Shown here piece after piece: positions 11,647 through 21,520 of a DNA stretch of 64,000 bases. How positions within the stretch are numbered: the stretch's first letter is position 1; each line of letters begins with the position of its first letter. The DNA lies in NCBI GenBank assembly GCA_029721435.1, contig CM056592.1:36591611-36655610 (forward strand), given 5' to 3'. The notes under the pieces are model-generated. The model saw nothing but the letters and a program-made list of their open reading frames with translations, was not told the origin of the DNA and searched no databases. Both the position numbers and the translations under genes were made by a program. The DNA comes from Gymnothorax reevesii. Taxonomy: Eukaryota > Chordata > Actinopteri > Anguilliformes > Muraenidae.

Positions 11647-12843
11647 TTATTTCTCAAATTGTTTACTTAAAGGAGAATATTGAATAAAGCAATTAAGACG
11701 TTGATCTAGAACTTTTTTCTCTTGAGCAGAGAGACAATCAGACTGTGTTATGCCACGAAACTTATCAAAAGCCGGTTTAATCCACTCTTCAGGATAACTT
11801 CGTTGCCGAAAGCGTCCTGCAAGATCTTCAGAATGAGTATTAAAATGTTCATCAGTACCACAAATTCTACGAATGCGTTTAAACTGACCAAAGGGAATCC
11901 CCTTCTTAAGTGAAGTGGGGTGATAACTATCACCATGAAGTAGAGAATTAGTATCTGTAGGTTTCCTATATAAATCCGTAATGAGTCTATTGTTGTTCTT
12001 TATAATCTGAATATCAAGAAAATTCATTCGCGAATCATCATAGGAGATAGTGAAATTTAACGGTTGACAATTATTATTCAAAAAGGTGTGAAATTCACCA
12101 AGTTGAGCAACAGACCCAGTCCAAAGAACGAAGATGTCATCAATATAACGTTTCCAAATTCGGATATATGGTAGAAAAGGGTTACAGATGGAATTAAGTA
12201 TGATATGACTCTCCTGAAAACCAGCATAAAGATTGGCATAATTTGGAGCCATTTTGCTCCCCATAGCTGTTCCAGATTTTTGCAAGTAAAATTGGTTTTC
12301 GAAGAGAAAAAAATTTTTGGTAAGTACAATTTCAGAAAGATCTTTTAAACAAGTGGTGCTCGGACGACCATTATCTCTCTGATCAAGAAAATAAGTTATC
12401 GCCTCTAATCCACCAGAATGTGGAATATTTGTATACAGACTCTCCACATCAAAGGTAACCAGTAATGAATCATTTTCTACTGAATCCAAAGTACGCAAGA
12501 CTTGAATAAAGTCGCTCAAATCTCTCACAAAAGAGGGCAACGTAAAGACCTGTGGTTTAAGGAAATGATCTACGAAAGAGGAAATCCTCTCAGTAAGCGA
12601 ACCAATGCCCGAAACTATAGGTCTACCTGGAGGCACAGTAGTATAACTCTTGTGAATTTTAGGCAAAGTATATATAACAGGTATAACAGGAAAATCAACC
12701 TTCATATACAAGTATTCATTTTGGCTAATATCCCCTATATCCAAATAATGTTTCAAAACAATATCTATATGATCCTTAAATTCTACAGTGGGATTACGAT
12801 CCAGCTTTTGGTAAAAGACATCGTTAGCAAGCTGTCTAAAGAA
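11647..12843 (-). pseudogene. Penelope-like reverse transcriptase (partial)
   Basis: The frame is open from the junction at 12843 to 11647; the first Met is at 12756. Visible RT motifs in order are YTLPKIHK, GRPIVSGIGS, LLVTFDVESLYTNIP, GTAMGSKMAPNYANLYAG and the catalytic YIDD in RYIDDIFVLW. The DV...LYTNIP and MGSKMAP forms are the typical Penelope/telomerase-like variants. The N-terminal part is missing because the copy is truncated at the inverted junction. A stop separates it from the endonuclease frame, so the polyprotein is broken. The enzyme would copy element RNA at a nicked chromosomal target. Confidence 0.9.
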
Positions 12844-12904
12844 TTCAATATTCTCCTTTAAGTAAACAATTTGAGAAAATAATTAGGAAATATTGGTATC
12901 TTTT

Positions 12905-13216
12905 GGGGTGGCACGGTGGCACAGTGGTTAGCATTGCTGCCTCACAGCAAGAAGGTCGTGGGTTCCAATCCGGCCTGGGGCCTTTCTGTGTGGAGTTTGC
13001 ATGTTCTCCCCGTGTTGCGTGGGTTTTCGCCAGGTACTCCGGTTTCCTCCCACAGTCCAAAGACATGCATATCAGGCTAATTGGAGACACCCGAGTGAAT
13101 GGTGTGTGAATGGTGTGTGCGCTCTGCGATGGATTGGCAAGCTGTTCAGGGTCAGCTGGGATAGGCTCCAGCTCCCCCGTGACCCTAGTGAGGAATAAGC
13201 GGGTATAGAAAATGGA
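12905..13216 (+). mobile_element. tRNA-derived SINE (DANA/V-SINE-like)
   Basis: The head has a Pol III A box (TGGCACAGTGGTTAG) and a B box (GGGTTCCAATCC) in tRNA spacing. The body contains TGTGTGGAGTTTGCATGTTC and CCCACAGTCCAAAGACATGC, a block recurring in DANA/Mermaid-type fish SINEs. It is flanked by the 11-bp direct repeat TGGTATCTTTT (12894-12904 and 13217-13227), a target duplication inside the Penelope plus copy. Short frames across it are not genes. Confidence 0.88.
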
Positions 13217-13225
13217 TGGTATCTT

Positions 13226-13801
13226 TTGAGTTCTGATCCAGTGCTTGGTAAATTATTTTCAGATCCCCGCGTTGTATACAAGAGGCCTCCCAATTTGAAG
13301 AATCTTTTGGTCAGGTCTTGTCTACGTAGGCCAACACCTTCTAGTTTTTTAAATGATATTCCTGATGGTAATTATAAATGCGGTAGATGTGCACAGTGTA
13401 ACTTTACGTATAAATGTCATACATTTAACCATCCCTCTTCAGGGAAATGTTTTCGAATTAAGGGGGTTATTACCTGTACCACACCTAATATCTACTTGAT
13501 TAGGTGTGTTTGCGGGCTGGCCTATGTGGGTAAGACTACCAGACCTTTAAAGATCAGAATCTCAGAGCACAGAAGCGATATCAGGACCAAGGATTTTAGG
13601 AATCCTGTTGCGTTGCATTTTTTTCAAGCGAAACATTGTATATCTTCTCTAAAATATATAGGTATTGAACGAGTTAAGTTGCCACCTAGAGGTGGTGACA
13701 TTAATAATCTACTACTTCAAAGGGAGGCTTTTTGGATTTCAACCCTTGATACAGTGGTTAGGGGTCTGAATGAATCCTTCGACATCAGGTCATTTCTGTA
13801 A
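13226..13801 (+). CDS. Penelope-like GIY-YIG endonuclease, intact frame
   Basis: A 191-residue open frame. It begins with SSDPVLGKLF, carries the zinc-finger-like CGRCAQC segment at about residues 50-70, then IYLIRCVCGLAYVGKT, the conserved Arg/His region RISEHRSDI, and a C-terminal Glu in LLLQREAFWI. It is the uninterrupted version of the frameshifted minus copy. It has no RT of its own, because the copy is truncated just upstream, so it cannot be an autonomous element. The start is given by the first Met after the SINE; the ancestral frame continued upstream from the RT. Confidence 0.85.
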   Translation: MSSDPVLGKLFSDPRVVYKRPPNLKNLLVRSCLRRPTPSSFLNDIPDGNYKCGRCAQCNFTYKCHTFNHPSSGKCFRIKGVITCTTPNIYLIRCVCGLAYVGKTTRPLKIRISEHRSDIRTKDFRNPVALHFFQAKHCISSLKYIGIERVKLPPRGGDINNLLLQREAFWISTLDTVVRGLNESFDIRSFL

Positions 13802-14263
13802 AATTTTTTATTAAAAAAAAAAATGTTTGTATCTGATTTTTATTTAATATTTTTTCTTTTTGTTTTTTCCCCTCTTTTTCATTTATGCATGTGTATTACT
13901 GAGGGGATGGGGGCAGTTGCATACTTTGCCATATTTTTCATGTATCTTCGTTGGTTAGTTTGATTTATTTTTTCTGTAGTTTTTCTGTTCTTTGATGTAC
14001 AATTGATTCTTAATATTTTTTGTGTCCAGGTTGATATCTGTTTGTCTTAAACTAAAAACAAAAACAAAAATTTATATATACTTGTCTTGGGATGGTATGT
14101 TTCTATGTGCTCTTTCTTCAGCACACACACCTTTGCTCACTCTGCAGATTACATCCTGTGCCCTGTTGATTGATTTGAGTAATTGTTCACACCTGATGTC
14201 AATGATCGTGTACAATTGTGAATCTGAGTAAGCGCTTATAGAGATGTAAGTGTGCTGTTTTCT

Positions 14264-14306
14264 TTTATCCTGACGAAGATCACTTTGTGATCGAAACGTT
14301 GATGAC
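14264..14306 (+). ncRNA. hammerhead-ribozyme-like motif, Penelope plus copy
   Basis: CTGACGA at 14270-14276, one A, stem II GATCAC (14278-14283) and GTGATC (14287-14292) with a TTT loop, then GAAA at 14293-14296. ACGT (14296-14299) is a self-complementary stem III, followed by T at the expected cleavage position. TATC before the core can pair with GATG after it as stem I. The layout fits a type I minimal hammerhead that would need dimer formation through stem III. One unpaired A before stem II is a deviation to note. Confidence 0.68.
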
Positions 14307-14362
14307 AGAATAAATGTTTTGGGGAGCATTGTATTTGTGTGCGGACGTTACCATTTATCTCT

Positions 14363-14850
14363 TTGCTGATTTTCTTATTGTCCTGCACCTCAGTTGAGTG
14401 GATGTGCACGCTATATTTTCTTAATTTCAAGAAATATCATAAACATATTGACCGCACATTGAACGCCGCATAAGAAAGGTTTTAATATTTGTTAATAGCA
14501 TTGCGTTAGCTTCCTCTGTCTGAGCTAATATAAACAAACTTGCTGTCTGGTGAGCATTTTAAGTTCGATGAACTAAGCAATAATGTTGCAGATGGAACAG
14601 GCAAGCCATTCTGCCATATAGTCTTGGAAATTAGTTAATCAATCCTCAGATTGCTAATCAAGCAAAGTAATAGAGTTATCTTTTGTTGAACAGTGAGGAT
14701 TCTGCCTACCCTAACTGACCTCTGACGGCACGCCACTGCTCAAGGCATGGATGTTTGCGGTTTTTTTTTTTGTTGCTGAATTCATAACAGTATTTTAAAG
14801 ACTCATTTGGACCTGTTTCAAAAAATAAATACAGTATAATAGGTCCCCTT
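14363..14850. other. right interior of the TTAA element
   Basis: Non-coding DNA between the end of the Penelope plus copy and the right terminus of the TTAA element. No gene is seen. Confidence 0.45.
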
Positions 14851-15045
14851 TAAGATTTTTTTTACAGGAGGTCTTATAAATGTATGTGAACTTTAATTTT
14901 GTGATCTTGACAGTCAATAATTCAAAGGACAAAGTTCACATGAAATTTTCATTTCTTGTATCATCACTAAAAAATAGCTTTCCGGTAAGCTACAGGACCC
15001 TTCGTCTTATTTTTGAATGTTTTTAACACTTTTTATTTCCCTTAG

Positions 15046-15496
15046 TGCAAGAAAATATGCCAGCATTTATGAAAGTCACTTTCAAAGCCAGCCTTTTGCG
15101 TACCAGCGCTGACTATATGGTCATGTTTGGCAACTTCTTCTTCAATGGACACTCGGCGAAAACATTCCACTTATACGGTATGCCTACTGTCAAGTTCTCA
15201 GTGAAGGGTAACAAACTATTGGTCCAGACATATATAAAAATATATATATTTTTTAATTTAAACAGGAAGAACTGGGAAACTGAGCAATTTTGATCGGGTT
15301 ACATACGATAGACAAATGGAATGCCTGGCTGCACCAAAGCCAACCTTCATTTATGATGGACATTCAGGTTAGTATATAATGCCCCTCTGGTTCATTAAGA
15401 TGGCACCACAATTATGTGAGTAACATTTCCCCTTGTTTCACGTGACCTTTGACTTTCTCTTTTCCAGAACTTTGTCCTGATAAAAACAGCCACTAA
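15046..15496 (+). CDS. orosomucoid-like lipocalin copy A, exons 4-6
   Basis: Three exons match exons 4-6 of the complete gene at 42359-56540: 15046-15177, 15266-15367 and 15468-15496. The acceptors are CTTAG, AAACAG and TTCCAG, and the donors are GGTATG and GGTTAG. Phases 1-1-1 are kept. The protein part carries TSADYMVMFGN and the third and fourth family cysteines (MECLA, ELCPD). Differences from copy B: a TAA at 15494-15496 removes the last 15 residues, and the three N-glycosylation sequons of exon 4 are absent. Exons 1-3 are not in the window; intron 3 reaches back past the insertions to the left edge. It may be a functional shortened paralog or a pseudogene; the clean splice sites argue against long-standing decay. 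Confidence 0.75.
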
Positions 15497-15578
15497 GAGG
15501 AGTCATCTGAAGGGAAACCACAGCAAGGAAAGAGTGTTTAGCTCCTGCAGTACCACATAATCACTGAGATGTATTCTA

Positions 15579-15584
15579 AATAAA
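15579..15584 (+). promoter_or_regulatory. polyadenylation signal, copy A
   Basis: AATAAA at 83 bases after the copy A stop, matching the signal at 56578-56583 in copy B. The 3' flanks of both copies stay alignable to about 15785 and 56785. That shared flank ends in a stretch resembling a Tc1 terminus (ATTACTGGCACTCCC), inherited by both. Confidence 0.75.
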
Positions 15585-15784
15585 GTTTAAAAAAGAAATA
15601 TTTGAATATCAATAGATTGTCTTCAACTGCATGAAAAGGTGAAACAGCAAATGTTTTATATGGAACAATCTGTGGATAATGTGTTTAAGTAGGACCTGGT
15701 ATATCACAATATACACTGAGTTCAAATATTACTGGCACTCCCAACTGGCAATGCACAAAAATATTCTAAAAATTCTAAAATATA

Positions 15785-16365
15785 TATTTCTCATTGGACC
15801 ACTTTTTCAAAAAGAGAACATTTATTGAAAGCATACAGGCATATCAGCGGACAAGCATACTTTAGGTTTGGCGACATGGCTCTGTTCTGAGAGATCCCTG
15901 TCCGTCCAAGCGTGGGCCTACAGCAACCTACAGCAACAATGACCTCAAAAGGAAGAGACATTGTTTTTTTGAATTGTAATTTACACAAGGGAACACAATC
16001 AATGCATGCTATAAAAGACAGGTGGAGCTGGGGTGGAGGAGGGTTGTTGAGCTAGCGCGCTAAGGAAGAGCTACTCTGGAAGGCAAACTTAAATATGCCC
16101 AACATATTACCGGCTAAGCAATCATATGCCAGCAAGTCAGATTTCAATCAAAGGCACTCAGATGATTCTAGGAGGTACCACCTCCTACATTAAGCAAGCT
16201 TGACTCCGTGGCCTATCCGAATTTCCATCAAGCCCCATTTCTGATCGGACCACTTTGTCAAAAAGAGATCATTTATTGAAAACATACAAGGATATCAGTA
16301 GACAAGCATACATTGGGTTTGGCGACATGGCTCTGTTCTGAGAGATCCCTGCCAATCCGGGCGTG
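15785..16365 (+). repeat. two ~120-bp direct repeats
   Basis: 15787-15905 and 16246-16365 are close copies sharing CAAAAAGAGA, CATTTATTGAAA, GACAAGCATAC and TTTGGCGACATGGCTCTGTT followed by CTGAGAGATCCCTG. They lie about 455 bp apart in the same orientation. They could be ends of an LTR-like or other dispersed element, but no TG...CA ends or primer site are evident. Confidence 0.65.
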
Positions 16366-16454
16366 GAACCAAAGGCAGGGAGCTGCTGCTAACCCCCCAA
16401 ACAGAACCAAACCGGGCATAGGCTAATTTGAATGCAGAATAAATTATGGAGTGT

Positions 16455-17060
16455 TCAATGTGTAGTGGCAACCCGCCGGCCGGCACAATTTCTTTTGATG
16501 GCAACACAAGAGAAATATCCTACGCAAAGTGTACTATATGCAGTGACAGCCCGCCAGCTGGCACGAGCTCTCTTGATGCCGATATAAGAGAAATATGCTA
16601 AGTGTTCTATGTAGTAACAGCCCGATGGCTGGCAGAATTTCTCTTGAAACCAATACAAGAGAAATATACTATATGAAATGAACTATGTGTAGTGCCAACC
16701 TGATGCTGGCACAATCTCTCTTGATGCCGATACAAGAGAAATATAATGTGTCAAGTGTTCCATGTAGTAACAGCTCGATGGCTGGCACAATTTCTCTTGA
16801 AACCAATACAAGAGAAATATACAATATGAACCATTTAGTGAACTAGTATCTGATGTGTTAGATAAACTTATGAGATTGGAAAATGGTGAGCTTTGCTAGG
16901 CTGATTGTCATGCTATGATATGTACTATGCGTAGTGACATCCCAGTGGCTGGCAAAATTTCAGTTGAAGCTGATACAAGAGAAAAAATATGCAATAAAGT
17001 GTACTGAGTAGATACAGCCTGATGGCTGGTACAATTGTATGAAAGAGAAATTGGACTTTT
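16455..17060 (+). repeat. ~77-bp minisatellite with two-unit periodicity
   Basis: Units start at about 16460, 16538, 16612, 16689, 16764, 16929 and 17008 with GTAGTRNCANCCYGATGGCTGG and end in ACAAGAGAAATATNC. Alternate units carry either GATGCCGATACAAGAG or GAAACCAATACAAGAG, which gives a higher-order period of about 154 bp. A non-repeat stretch breaks the array at 16840-16925. No coding potential is supported. Confidence 0.8.
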
Positions 17061-17239
17061 ATCATGAGTTGTGTAGTGGTGTATAAGTTGGCATGAGCTG
17101 TGCAGTATCACTGGATGACCTGCATATGTGAAAAGTAGAGATTCTATGTGATGCGTGAGGTTAGAAATGAGAGCAAAGATGAATGTAGAGTGACTGTGCG
17201 AGACAACTGCCATGTTGTCATATGCTTTAACTTAACACA

Positions 17240-17620
17240 AGAGAAACCTTTTGTTTCATCGTAATTGCACATTTAAAAATAAGATATTGCCACGATGCAC
17301 TTCAGCAAATCCTGGCCTGAATCTCCCCAAAAGCAAGCCAGTGTTAACAGCGGCAAGGAAAAACTCCCTATGTGAATCAATAATAGGAAGAAACCATGGG
17401 AGGAACGAGGTTTAAAGGTTGTATCAGCAATTCGGAGCCAAAGCATAATTTGTCACGTACAGGAGATTTTTCCTCACAAACTGTAAGCAGCTCCTATCAT
17501 AAGTGGGCGTTGAAAAACTCCGGTCTTTGTAGGCTACCTACAGCCAGGTAGACACTGATAAAGATACACAAACTCGTGGGGATCTACCCGCGTCCCCAGA
17601 CATCAACAAATGTCTTCCAA
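17240..17620. repeat. dispersed repeat fragment
   Basis: Contains GGCAAGGAAAAACTCCCT followed by AGGAAGAAACC and GGAGGAACGAGG, a string I recognise from abundant fish interspersed repeats. Family and ends cannot be fixed here. Confidence 0.4.
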
Positions 17621-18452
17621 CGAATCGGAGGGCAGGGGTGGGTCTTCTGCGCCAGTTCCGTGCTCATGCACAACAAGAAGGTGGGACTGAGTGCCAGTGG
17701 CACTACCTATGCGGCAGAGTGAAGCACAGTGGAAGCAAAACCGAAAAAGAGACGCTCGAACGAGTGCGTGTCGAGGAAAAAGGAACGCGATCGCAGCTAT
17801 GCGAAGTCCGGAATAAACATAGGGAAAGCATACTATTTGCTCCTTGGAGCAAGTTAACAACCTTTGCTAACTCTTGGTTGGCAACCTAGTGAGTTTGCCA
17901 ATTCTGTCTGATCAAACCAGAGTTTGTACTAAAAAATGTGCTAATCATTTTTTATCTGGTTAGTACTCAGAGATTAAATTCGTTGATAAAGGTATAACCG
18001 CGTGATAAGTATAGCTAAAAGTGGTGATCTATGTGACGCTGTTAATGTTGCACACTTCAAATAAGATGACTCGGAAGTGTGCGAGCGTCGTTTGCTGTAT
18101 TTATTCTTCACAACTGCAAAATACAAAAATACATGCATGACCAGGAGAAGCAACCTGGTGTTCATGCCTCTCGCTACTGCAACACTGGCTAAGCCATGTC
18201 TTTACATTATACTTGACTGGCCTTGACTGGGACCCAGTTACATCATAGCTGGCCACGCTATGCCCGAACAATTACGGTCTCAAGCCATAAACCACTACCA
18301 TCCGCAGTGAAAATATTACCAAACAGCCAAGTGTAAACATTTGTTACAAGTGACCTTAAGGAATGATATTAATTTCAAACACTTATATCACTGACAACAG
18401 TAATCCAGGCAGAATATTCTCATAACAAAAGTGAAGTTGCAGCCCACAACTA

Positions 18453-18827
18453 ATGTTGATGCTGTCATTTTGTGTTGTGGCCTGTTGCGCCGCCCTCCAC
18501 CTCCCAATCACGAAGTCAGTTACATTTCGGCATCCAGGTTGCCAGTTACCACTGAGCTGCAGCTACCAGCGTTTCAGAGCACAAATGTCTGATGTTACTA
18601 AACCTAAAAGGCCTCATTATGATTCCGAAATACGTCGTGACAAAGTCAGAAATAAAACAAGGAATTGTACACCACATGCCTTTGAAAGATGGAGAAGACT
18701 GAAAGCGGAGAAGAATTTGAAGACCGTCGCCAAACATTGTCCATACATTATCGACAGGGAATTTTCTGTGCTAGTCCGTACATTCATACTAAACGCATTC
18801 GTTAAAAGCTTTATATCGCATCACTAG
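18453..18827 (+). other. unrecognised open frame, possibly transposon-derived
   Basis: The 124-residue frame has a basic middle part, then TPHAFERWRRLKAEKNLKTVAK. The F-x-RW-x-x-LK pattern resembles a short helical segment seen in transposon-associated fish proteins, but I cannot name a family. The N-terminal part, with paired cysteines, looks like chance translation. No splice context or neighbour supports a host gene. Confidence 0.25.
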
Positions 18828-19321
18828 CCTAAGAAAGACATTTTAGCATGGTAGGCTAATGAAAACAATCCATCTTTCGATAGGAATGAGCTATTACAGT
18901 ACTTATCTTTACAATTATGTTTGGTAATAACAATTTTTGCTACACATAATTACTTCGCAAACCATCACACATGAAGCATAAACATAATTAACAGACGATA
19001 CATACAGTGTAGGACTCGTTACTTGCCATGGTAGCTCCTTGTAGTAGACGTTCTTGCTGGATCTGGCAACCTAGCTGGCAACCTCTCGTCTGGGGGGTGA
19101 GAGGATACTGCACCCTGCAGTATTTTGAATGTGATTGCAGTACCAGTTTTGGCCACAAAGTAACAAATGGCTCCTTTAAAGTTATGGCATTGTTATGTTT
19201 GTTTGGTCTCTTTAGTGTTTATGATAAATGCAAAATTATAAAATATTTTGCAAGTGATAACTGTGCACATTTCTGCACAATTAGGTGCTGCGCTTTGGAA
19301 CAAAAAGAAAAGCAAACTTGG

Positions 19322-19780
19322 GATATGGGTCATTCCATGTCAAACGTCCGAATTACAGAGAAACTTCCCACTTAACCGTCTCAGATTTGAAAAAATTCCA
19401 GTGGGTGCGTACACCTCCTACTAGGAGAAATCAAATATTTTAGCTCTCAACTCATAATAGTTTTGTCATAAAAAATACTTTTGCATCCAGGTTCTCGGCC
19501 TTTTTGACCAGCGATTTCTGAGGAGCCACTTTCACATGGCTATACTTATCTAGAAAAGTATTTGAACTAAGTCCTTCAAATTTTCAGGGGTGAAAATCTG
19601 CTACTAGAAGTTGAGGAATATGGATTCAAAGGTGTCCCTTTAGTGTATCATACCTTTCTGGGTGCTTAAAGTTGCTTGAAAATTTAACTCTGTGCTCTGC
19701 GGTAAAATATTTGAAGGACTGTTAAAAGTCTAATTTCAAAGACGGGGATTTGGTATTGCACATACAGCCTCACATATATG
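19322..19780 (+). repeat. left arm of a long inverted repeat
   Basis: Starts ATATGGGTCATTCCATGTC and matches the complement of 22235-22815 over most of its length. Shared landmarks are TCAGATTTG, AAAAATTCCAGTG, GATTTCTGAGGAGCC, AAATTTTCAGG and GACGGGGATTTGGTATTG. A third copy in + orientation is at 62769-63560. This is a dispersed repeat family of unknown type. Confidence 0.75.
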
Positions 19781-20235
19781 GTACTAAGGGCAGCTATATT
19801 GGGATATGCATCCCCTCTATCAGATAGCAGGAACCCTCTCCAAAACTGGCTACAAGTTTGATTCTTCAAGTGGAACAACTGCTGTTTGAACATTCCTTCC
19901 TCTGTGCATTCCATGGGTAATGTCACATCACTCCCAGCAAGGTCTTTCTTTGGCTTGCCAAAATGATGAGCTAGTGTCAGAATTGTACCTTCCCCATAAT
20001 TTTCAAGTTCATTAGTATGGACACTGGAGAAGTTTGGTAGGGTTCAAAATATAAGAAGTAAAGAGAGTTTGCGCTCTTAGATACTCAGCTGTCTCAGGAT
20101 TAATACAGGTGCGCGAAGCTGGATGAGAATTATACAAAGATGGAAAAGGTAGCCCGCACACTGCTACAAAAATGCAAAAAATGGCTATAATAAGCCCATG
20201 TGAAAAAAGTGAATAAAATAAAAAGTGCTCAAAAC

Positions 20236-20276
20236 AAAAAGAACGTTTCGGCTTAAACAGCCATCCTCAGCCTTGC
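20236..20276 (-). ncRNA. hammerhead-ribozyme-like motif, Penelope element 2
   Basis: On the minus strand CTGAGGA (20270-20264) is followed by one base, GGCT and AGCC arms around a short loop, then GAAACGTT. The same core order and self-complementary ACGT stem III occur as in the other Penelope copies although the stem sequence differs, which suggests a conserved structure. Confidence 0.6.
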
Positions 20277-20592
20277 CAACTGATGTTACCACAATGCTTT
20301 AAACAAGCAACACACAGTGGCAGCAAACCATAGCAGCAGGTGTCAATCGTTTTGTCAATTAATCAATCAGGATCAATTAGATCACTTAGCCAAATAATAA
20401 TATGCAGTGACATGTAAAGAAACATTACCTGCAAAAAGTAACCATATGCACTGACCAGAAGATTATACTTTGCACATCAAAAATAACATCAACAAAGTAA
20501 TATACATAGAGTCAAGTACCACAATTAAAGTTCCACACAAATAGACTGTAGGGTAAAACCCTAGAGAGAGAGGGACAGAGGGAGGAAGTATA

Positions 20593-20955
20593 TTACAAGA
20601 AGCATGAGAGATACAATTCTTCATTAAGACCCTCTGGATGTAAAGTTTTCAGATAATAGATCCATTTACATTCAGATTTAAGTAATCTCTGATTAATATC
20701 ACCACCTCTACGTGTTTTAGAAAATTGCTGTATAACACAAAATGAGAGCTTAGATACAGGATGCTTGGCTTCATGAAAATGTTTAGCAACAGATGACTTC
20801 ATGTCTTTCCTGCGAATTGCGCTCTTGTGTTCAATAACCCGAGTCCTAGCAGACCTGATGGTCTTGCCTATATACTGCAGCCCACAAGGGCATGATAAAA
20901 GGTAAATGACCCCATTAGATGTACATGTAAGACATTTACAACCAAACCAAAGCAC
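20593..20955 (-). pseudogene. Penelope-like GIY-YIG endonuclease fragment
   Basis: About 120 residues with IYLLSCPCGLQYIGKT (the GIY-YIG core), ARTRVIEHKSAIRRKD with the conserved basic residue, AKHFHEAKH, and a C-terminal Glu in LLKSECKWIYYLKTL. Order and spacing match the nuclease at 13226-13801. The upstream Cys cluster is only partly present, and no RT precedes it. Host function is unlikely. Confidence 0.88.
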
Positions 20956-20960
20956 TTAGA

Positions 20961-21518
20961 GACAGGAAATGACTCTCCTCCTTACCATTCCTGACAAATC
21001 TTACATACACAACGATATTCTGACATACACTACACATACAGTAGGCTACACGCGGTTCTTTTCAGGCTTCTTCATGACGTTCCTGGAGCTTGCATCCCGG
21101 ACGGGAGACGGAGTGCGGTAAGCGGAGTCGGAGAGCCAGAGTTGACTTGTGAGTTGTGTTTTCTTGGCCGACCCTATATTACATATTAACCCCCCCCCCC
21201 CCCCCCAACAAATATTATTGCAGATTTGCGCAAATCTCCTGACCCCACTTTTGAAAGGTCTTCATCAAATTTATCGTCAAATGTGACTTACAGATCTTCA
21301 AACTGCAGGAGAGATCGTCAATTGCGAATTGACGAACTGGTAGCGCGAGCCCTGAGTAAGGATAGAATAGCAAGGCGAAGGAAGCAAACGAGACTGGAAG
21401 GAATAATTGAAAACCTAGAAATCACCTGAAAACGTGGCACGCATAACTGGGGAATAAAACTGCCTCATCAGATATGACCAGACAGGGGAGATAATGTGCT
21501 ATGCAGGGCATGGAGAAA
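20961..21518. other. no clear gene; C-run
   Basis: Contains a run of Cs at about 21190-21206. A short frame (21226-21429) rich in Arg and Ser ends in SKDRIARRRKQTRLEGI. I do not recognise it and see no splice support. Confidence 0.35.
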
Positions 21519-21520
21519 TA

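Larger units (their letters stand above)
10478..12843 (-). mobile_element. Penelope-like retroelement, minus copy, 5'-truncated
   Basis: Minus-strand element reading reverse transcriptase (from 12843), then GIY-YIG endonuclease, then a 3' region with a hammerhead-like motif, ending at about 10478. The end is defined by the point where its mirror copy stops matching (10478 against 14362). It joins the plus copy head to head at 12843/12844. RT followed by a C-terminal GIY-YIG nuclease is diagnostic of Penelope-like elements. Confidence 0.9.
12844..14362 (+). mobile_element. Penelope-like retroelement, plus copy, strongly 5'-truncated
   Basis: Plus-strand mirror image of 10478-11680. It begins at TTCAATATTCTCC (12844), covers the end of the RT frame, the whole endonuclease and the 3' region, and ends at about 14362. 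It is interrupted by a SINE at 12905-13216. Sequence identity with the minus copy is high, so the two arms form a near-perfect palindrome about 1.2 kb per arm at the ends of the 3.9-kb insertion. Confidence 0.88.
8771..14854. mobile_element. TTAA-flanked DNA element carrying Penelope-like insertions
   Basis: TTAA at 8771-8774 and 14851-14854 bracket termini that are inverted copies: AGGGAATCTATTATGC on the left and the complement of TATAATAGGTCCCCT on the right. In lipocalin copy B the same intron position (about 55850) has a single TTAA between the same flanking sequences, so this is a confirmed insertion. TTAA duplication is characteristic of piggyBac-type elements, and Kolobok elements share it. 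No transposase reads in 8775-10470 or 14363-14850, so the element is non-autonomous. Its original length without the Penelope pair would be about 2.2 kb. Confidence 0.82.
20090..20960 (-). mobile_element. Penelope-like element 2, 3' fragment
   Basis: Minus-strand fragment with the GIY-YIG endonuclease (20955-20593), a non-coding 3' part and a hammerhead-like motif at 20236-20276. The RT is absent; the copy is truncated at about 20960. It is a different family from the pair at 10478-14362, judging by the protein. Confidence 0.8.
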
